Assembly (NCBI GenBank): GCA_900143635.1
Contig: FREY01000004.1
Location: 124,001-188,000 of the forward strand
Reading direction: 5' to 3'
DNA: 64,000 nt
Source of the DNA: Rhodobacteraceae bacterium Alg231-04
GTDB lineage: Bacteria > Pseudomonadota > Alphaproteobacteria > Rhodobacterales > Rhodobacteraceae
In this document: one piece after another, positions 63,349-64,000 of the stretch
Layout: every line of letters begins with the position of its first letter
Numbering within the stretch: position 1 is the first letter of the stretch
Translations under genes and position numbers: made by a program
The notes under the pieces: model-generated
Databases searched by the model: none
Seen by the model: the letters and a program-made list of their open reading frames with translations, nothing else
What the model was told of the DNA's origin: nothing

Positions 63349-63990
63349 TTATGCGTTCCAGTCGATGGTATCCTCTCCCCGGTCGGCGAGCCAGCGGTTC
63401 ACAGCCGAAAAGGGCTTTGAGCCGAAGAAGCCGCGCCGCGCTGACAGCGGCGAGGGATGGGCGGATTTCAGGATCAGGTGATCGCCCGGATTGATAAAAG
63501 ATTCAAGCTTTTGCGCCGATTTACCCCAGAGAATATAGGCTGTTGGACATTGGGAGGTGCGGGCGAGTACCTGATGAACCAGCGGTGCCCAGCCCATGCC
63601 CTTGTGGCCGTTGGCGTCCCCCGCGGGTACAGACAGCGCCGTGTTCAGCAGCAGAACGCCCTGTTTGGCCCATCCGCGCAGATCGCCGTTCAAGCGGGTG
63701 ATGTTCAGATCGTCCTGCAACTCTTTGTAAATGTTGTTCAAAGAGCGGGGCAGGGGGCGCACATCTGGTTCGACCGAGAAAGCCAGCCCATGGGCATGGC
63801 CGGGCGTCGGGTAGGGATCCTGCCCCAAGACAACCACGCGGGTGTTTTCAGGGGCAGTCAGGTCCAGTGCAGCAAAACGCTGCGTTTCGGGCGGCAGTAT
63901 CTCGCGGCTGTCCGCCGCGAGGGTTTTGGCAATGGTGGGCCAATTATCCGTAAAAAACGGCAGATCTGACCAGCCAGTGGGAAGGGGCAT
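63349..63990 (-). CDS. ung: Uracil-DNA glycosylase
   Basis: A 213-residue family 1 glycosylase that removes uracil from DNA. The water-activating loop [20 protein letters not shown] near 53-72, with the Asp of GQDPYP, and the later [19 protein letters not shown] near 174-192 with the catalytic His are intact. GGAGAGAG precedes the ATG. It ends 14 bases before trpC on the same strand; the upstream DNA is outside the window. Confidence 0.95.
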   Translation of the reverse strand: MPLPTGWSDLPFFTDNWPTIAKTLAADSREILPPETQRFAALDLTAPENTRVVVLGQDPYPTPGHAHGLAFSVEPDVRPLPRSLNNIYKELQDDLNITRLNGDLRGWAKQGVLLLNTALSVPAGDANGHKGMGWAPLVHQVLARTSQCPTAYILWGKSAQKLESFINPGDHLILKSAHPSPLSARRGFFGSKPFSAVNRWLADRGEDTIDWNA

Positions 63991-64000
63991 GTCTCTCTCC

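Overview
The window is about 64 kb of chromosome from a marine alphaproteobacterium of the Roseobacter group (Rhodobacteraceae; a Phaeobacter, Leisingera or Ruegeria relative by protein content). Support comes from the GC-rich, densely packed coding; the TRAP transporter; 5-aminolevulinate synthase of the Rhodobacter type; a trpC-moaC-moeA-lexA cluster; a GTTC-N7-GTTC LexA box; and a gene-transfer-agent (GTA) style endolysin and holin pair. No phage, insertion sequence, integron or CRISPR array was seen, and almost everything is core chromosome. The genus is an inference.

Layout. 1-5.8 kb: a truncated adenylate kinase downstream of acetyl-CoA synthetase, then a TRAP transporter. 6-6.4 kb: three tandem tRNA-Asp genes. 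6.4-8.7 kb: two small proteins and an M20 dipeptidase. 9-13 kb: hemA behind a perfect FNR-type box, a RodZ-like protein and ispG. 13-21 kb: cell-envelope and redox genes (DsbA-like, M48 protease, amidase, YbdK, L,D-transpeptidase) with an aminotransferase and a methyltransferase. 20.7-24.4 kb: mmsA with a divergent LysR gene, a CBS protein and coaD. 25-31.5 kb: central carbon genes (GapB-like GAPDH, transketolase), a DUF808 protein, a HIT protein, and a coiled-coil protein coupled to zapA. 31.7-36.3 kb: cytochrome b561, then a purL / Cys-rich protein / bolA / membrane protein / grxD run. 36.5-40 kb: an outer-membrane beta-barrel and a large MscS channel. 40.2-47.9 kb: a LsrB/VtlR-type LysR gene with a newly noted 45-residue ORF behind it, a fused indolepyruvate:ferredoxin oxidoreductase, an acyltransferase, murI and argC. 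47.9-52.2 kb: ccmE, GTA-type endolysin and holin, ccmF, ccmH. 52.3-55 kb: a DUF2087 protein, an enoyl-CoA hydratase and an RTX protein. 55-64 kb: gltA, gltX, comEC, lexA, moeA, moaC, trpC, ung.

Genes that plausibly work together: Acs makes AMP and the adjacent Adk can recycle it. CcmE, CcmF and CcmH belong to cytochrome c maturation. BolA and monothiol Grx are known iron-sulfur partners. The coiled-coil protein and ZapA are likely Z-ring partners. The endolysin and holin form a lysis unit. Control sites read directly include an FNR box before hemA, a LexA box inside the lexA promoter, a LysR-type dyad before the ior gene, and a GTTAGCGC/GCGCTAAC inverted pair between gap and the DUF808 gene.

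The strongest items for follow-up are the GTA lysis pair inside the ccm genes, the small ORF behind the LsrB/VtlR-type regulator, the acs-adk pair, and an unusual direct repeat before the RTX gene. I did not find a convincing wholly new multi-gene system.
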